NCBI GenBank assembly: GCA_902496505.1
Contig: CABVBB010000098.1
Coordinates: 1-7,288, forward strand
DNA from: an uncultured Peptococcaceae bacterium
GTDB lineage: Bacteria; Bacillota; Peptococcia; Peptococcales; Peptococcaceae
Direction: 5' to 3'
Length of the DNA stretch: 7,288 nt
Part shown: piece after piece, positions 5,836 through 7,288 of the stretch
Position numbering within the stretch: the first letter of the stretch is position 1
Layout: each line of letters opens with the position of its first letter
Program-made: the position numbers and the translations under genes
Notes under the pieces: model-generated
Database searches by the model: none
What the model saw: the letters and a program-made list of their open reading frames with translations, nothing else
Told to the model about the DNA's origin: nothing

Positions 5836-6531
5836 ATGCTGGAAAAACCCTACTGCACCATCTTGTCCAACCAGATCAGTACCGATTTTCCCGAACTCAA
5901 ATCCTTCATCCTCAAAAATCAGCTGCGCCAGACCTTTTTCAAAAAAGGCGCCGTCATACCGCCCGTGCCCAAAGATCAGCTGATGTACATGGTCTCTGGC
6001 AGCATCAAGTCCTACATATGCGACGAAAACGGCGACGAGCGGCTGGTCTTCATCCTTTTGGACGATACCATCGTTTTCAGCGCGGTGGATGACTATTTTT
6101 TGAAGACACTGGTGGCGCAGGAACCCATCACCGCCTATTATGTGGACCGTCAGGCAGTCTTTGTCTTTTTGCAGGAGGACAGCGAATACATCAAAAAATA
6201 CTGCCGCATCATCAATGCCCGCTATGGCGCGCTGCTGCAGCAGGCGCTCGCCGTCAACCACTGCTCTGCCAAATACAAAGTGTATTCCTTCATCCACCAG
6301 CTCGCCCAAAAATACGGCACCGTCTCCCCAGACGGTCAGATCATCATCAGCAATTTCCCCACCTTTACTGATATCGCCTCCATCACCGGCGTGCACCGCT
6401 CCAACGCCACCTCCTACATCAACGAACTGCGGGCGCAGAAGGTCATCGACCGTGACAAGACCCTCTTCATCATCAAGGATATGCCGCTTTTGGAAAAGAT
6501 CATCGACTCGCTCAATGCCTGCAAAAATTGA
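5836..6531 (+). CDS. Crp/Fnr-family transcriptional regulator
   Basis: A 231-residue protein of the usual family length. Residues about 31-125 form the cyclic-nucleotide-binding-like beta barrel, including LMYMVSGSIKSYI (49-61) and ENGDERLVFILLDD (64-77). A long dimerisation helix follows at about 115-140, and a winged helix-turn-helix at 177-213 (FTDIASITGVHRSNATSYIN, then ELRAQKVIDRD). The four-cysteine pattern of FNR is absent (only C7 near the N-terminus; others at 62, 123, 143, 229), and the phosphate-binding Arg-Ser pair of cAMP-binding CRP is not evident, so the effector is probably some other small molecule. At the recognition-helix positions that are Glu and Arg in CRP/FNR this protein has S189 and S193, with R188 and T192 beside them, which fits a non-canonical operator. 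The start ATG has AAGGAGG 8 bases upstream. It is transcribed divergently from the transporter operon and is the natural candidate for binding the palindrome at 5761-5776. Confidence 0.93.
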   Translation: MLEKPYCTILSNQISTDFPELKSFILKNQLRQTFFKKGAVIPPVPKDQLMYMVSGSIKSYICDENGDERLVFILLDDTIVFSAVDDYFLKTLVAQEPITAYYVDRQAVFVFLQEDSEYIKKYCRIINARYGALLQQALAVNHCSAKYKVYSFIHQLAQKYGTVSPDGQIIISNFPTFTDIASITGVHRSNATSYINELRAQKVIDRDKTLFIIKDMPLLEKIIDSLNACKN

Positions 6532-6539
6532 CTTCCCCC

Positions 6540-6568
6540 TTTACCCCGCCAAACATCTGTGCTATGCT
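6540..6568 (+). promoter_or_regulatory. candidate promoter of the DUF3795-type gene
   Basis: TTTACC (6540-6545), a 17-base spacer and TATGCT (6563-6568) preceded by TGC (6560-6562, extended -10) predict a start near 6575. It would give the small gene its own promoter just after the regulator stop codon. The hexamers are imperfect. Confidence 0.35.
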
Positions 6569-6584
6569 GGAGAGGAAAGCGGCT

Positions 6585-6605
6585 GCCTGGGTGGAGGCGT
6601 TTTTT
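6585..6605 (+). terminator. weak hairpin plus T-run between regulator and DUF3795-type gene
   Basis: GCCT (6585-6588) pairs with AGGC (6595-6598) around a six-base loop, and six T follow (6600-6605). The stem is short (4-5 pairs), so at best it is a leaky terminator of the regulator transcript or an attenuator ahead of the small gene, whose ribosome binding site starts at 6611. Confidence 0.3.
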
Positions 6606-6624
6606 GAAAAGAGGAGGTCTTTTG

Positions 6625-6909
6625 ATGAGCAACTTATTTACATTTTGCGGTCTTTACTGCGGTGACTGTCCCGAACTGGCTAAGGGCTGCCCGGGCTGTC
6701 AGCAGGGTGCGCCGGATTATCCCTGTGCAGTCCGCCCCTGCGCGATCGAAAAATCCGTTGAGGATTGCGGTCAGTGCGCTTCTTTTCCCTGCGACAAACT
6801 CCATGCCCTGGCTTACAACGAAGAATTGGGCACCAATGGCGAATTGCTGGACACCTTGAAACAGTGGCAGACACTGGGCAAGGACGCCTGGCTGAAGCAG
6901 CGTTCTTAA
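6625..6909 (+). CDS. small cysteine-rich DUF3795-type protein
   Basis: A 94-residue soluble protein with ten cysteines in its first 56 residues: CGLYCGDC (8-15), CPGC (22-25), CAVRPC (34-39), CGQC (48-51) and FPC (54-56). This pattern fits the DUF3795 family, whose cysteines are thought to hold metal (zinc or iron-sulfur); the biochemical role is not established. The tail (about 57-94) is helical and lacks cysteine. I chose ATG at 6625 because GAGGAGG lies at 6611-6617 with normal spacing and MSNLFTFCGLYCGDC is a typical family start; longer readings back to 6559 have no such signal. It lies 94 bases after the regulator on the same strand and may share its transcript or use its own promoter. 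No functional tie to the transport locus is visible. Confidence 0.88.
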   Translation: MSNLFTFCGLYCGDCPELAKGCPGCQQGAPDYPCAVRPCAIEKSVEDCGQCASFPCDKLHALAYNEELGTNGELLDTLKQWQTLGKDAWLKQRS

Positions 6910-6956
6910 TCCTATGGTCATCTCCCGCCGGGCTGTCCGCTTTAGCAGCAATACCC

Positions 6957-7003
6957 AAAAAGCACCGTCAGATAGGCCTTATGCCTCAGCTGACGGTGCT
7001 TTT
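6957..7003. terminator. strong bidirectional terminator after the DUF3795-type gene
   Basis: AAAAGCACCGTCAG (6958-6971) pairs perfectly over 14 bases with CTGACGGTGCTTTT (6990-7003), with an inner AGGC/GCCT stem (6974-6977 and 6983-6986). Plus-strand transcripts meet a T-run at 7000-7003, and minus-strand ones meet one at 6961-6957. It lies 48 bases after the small gene's stop and mainly serves it. Confidence 0.85.
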
Positions 7004-7072
7004 GCGTTTGCATTTTGGTGAAATTTCTGCTGCTGCTTTTAGCAGCTCGACCTGGTTTTGGTCCTTGCACAC

Positions 7073-7118
7073 AAAAAAATGAGGGTGCCTCACTTTTACG
7101 CGGGGCATCCTCATTTTT
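7073..7118. terminator. strong terminator of the right-edge transporter
   Basis: AAAAATGAGGGTGCC (7075-7089) pairs with GGCATCCTCATTTTT (7104-7118) with one G-T wobble. On the minus strand it is followed by seven T (plus-strand A at 7073-7079) and starts 5 bases after the stop codon of the right-edge gene. It can also work on the plus strand because of the T-run at 7114-7118. Confidence 0.88.
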
Positions 7119-7122
7119 ATCG

Positions 7123-7288
7123 TCAGAACAAGAACGAAATAAACGGCCAGCCTAAGCAGAGACCGATGACGAACATGATCGGCACCATCTTGAGGGCAGC
7201 CTTGGTCATAGCGGTCGCGTCGGCCATTTCCTGCGCCATAGCGACGGCAGTGACTGGTGAAGCGGCCGGTGTGGCTAATGCGAACTGC
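7123..7288 (-). CDS. C-terminal end of a third DASS-like transporter, partial
   Basis: Only the last 54 residues and the TGA stop (7125-7123) are inside the window; the N-terminal part lies beyond the right edge. The piece begins QFALATPAASPVTAVAMAQE and ends with a hydrophobic segment (about residues 34-54, VPIMFVIGLCLGWPFISFLF). The ATPAAS loop followed by a last membrane segment matches AMATPGASS and the following segment at the end of the transporter at 4214-5665, so it is most likely a third member of the same transporter superfamily. With so little sequence the substrate type cannot be inferred. The terminator at 7073-7118 follows its stop codon. Confidence 0.75.
   Translation of the reverse strand, partial: QFALATPAASPVTAVAMAQEMADATAMTKAALKMVPIMFVIGLCLGWPFISFLF

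Noticed and set aside
5710..6396. A 228-codon open frame on the minus strand opposite the Crp/Fnr regulator
   Set aside because: It is fully antisense to a clear regulator gene, has no ribosome binding site or recognisable domain, and would cover the divergent promoter region.
6559..6624. Longer start for the DUF3795-type protein
   Set aside because: The extra 22 residues would be encoded by the leader, hairpin and ribosome binding site; the family normally starts just before the first CG-YC motif.

Overview
The window looks like chromosome of a bacterium of about 50% GC with strong AAGGAGG-type ribosome binding sites, compact operons and clear intrinsic terminators. This fits a Gram-positive-lineage anaerobe (Bacillota, perhaps a Negativicutes or Clostridia member). 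That placement is inference from style and gene content; no marker gene is present.

Layout from left to right: (1) 1-965, minus strand: the N-terminal two thirds of an SLC13/DASS-like membrane transporter that runs off the left edge, with its own candidate promoter at 1064-1092. (2) 1166-1207: an intrinsic terminator closing a three-gene minus-strand operon. In transcription order that operon is a DASS-like transporter (5665-4214), a cytoplasmic alkaline-phosphatase-superfamily phosphodiesterase/phosphatase-like enzyme (4133-2073) and an unrecognised 283-residue protein (2063-1212). (3) 5666-5835: a divergent regulatory region. (4) 5836-6531, plus strand: a Crp/Fnr-family regulator. (5) 6625-6909, plus strand: a small cysteine-rich DUF3795-type protein. 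(6) 6957-7118: two strong back-to-back terminators. (7) 7123-7288, minus strand: the C-terminal 54 residues of a third transporter of the same broad type.

The most interesting unit is the central locus. A perfect palindrome, TGTTGT-N4-ACAACA (5761-5776), lies between the regulator and the transporter operon. Its centre is at -41.5 from the start predicted by the best -10 element of the transporter operon, and that promoter has no recognisable -35. This is the classic arrangement of an activator-dependent class II Crp/Fnr promoter. On the other strand the same palindrome contains the candidate -35 of the regulator gene, which suggests autoregulation. The simplest model is that the regulator senses an unknown effector and switches on uptake of an organic anion (transporter). 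The anion is then cleaved by the cytoplasmic metal-dependent hydrolase, with an accessory protein of unknown role. The substrate cannot be read from the sequence. No rRNA, tRNA, CRISPR array, insertion sequence or phage gene was seen.
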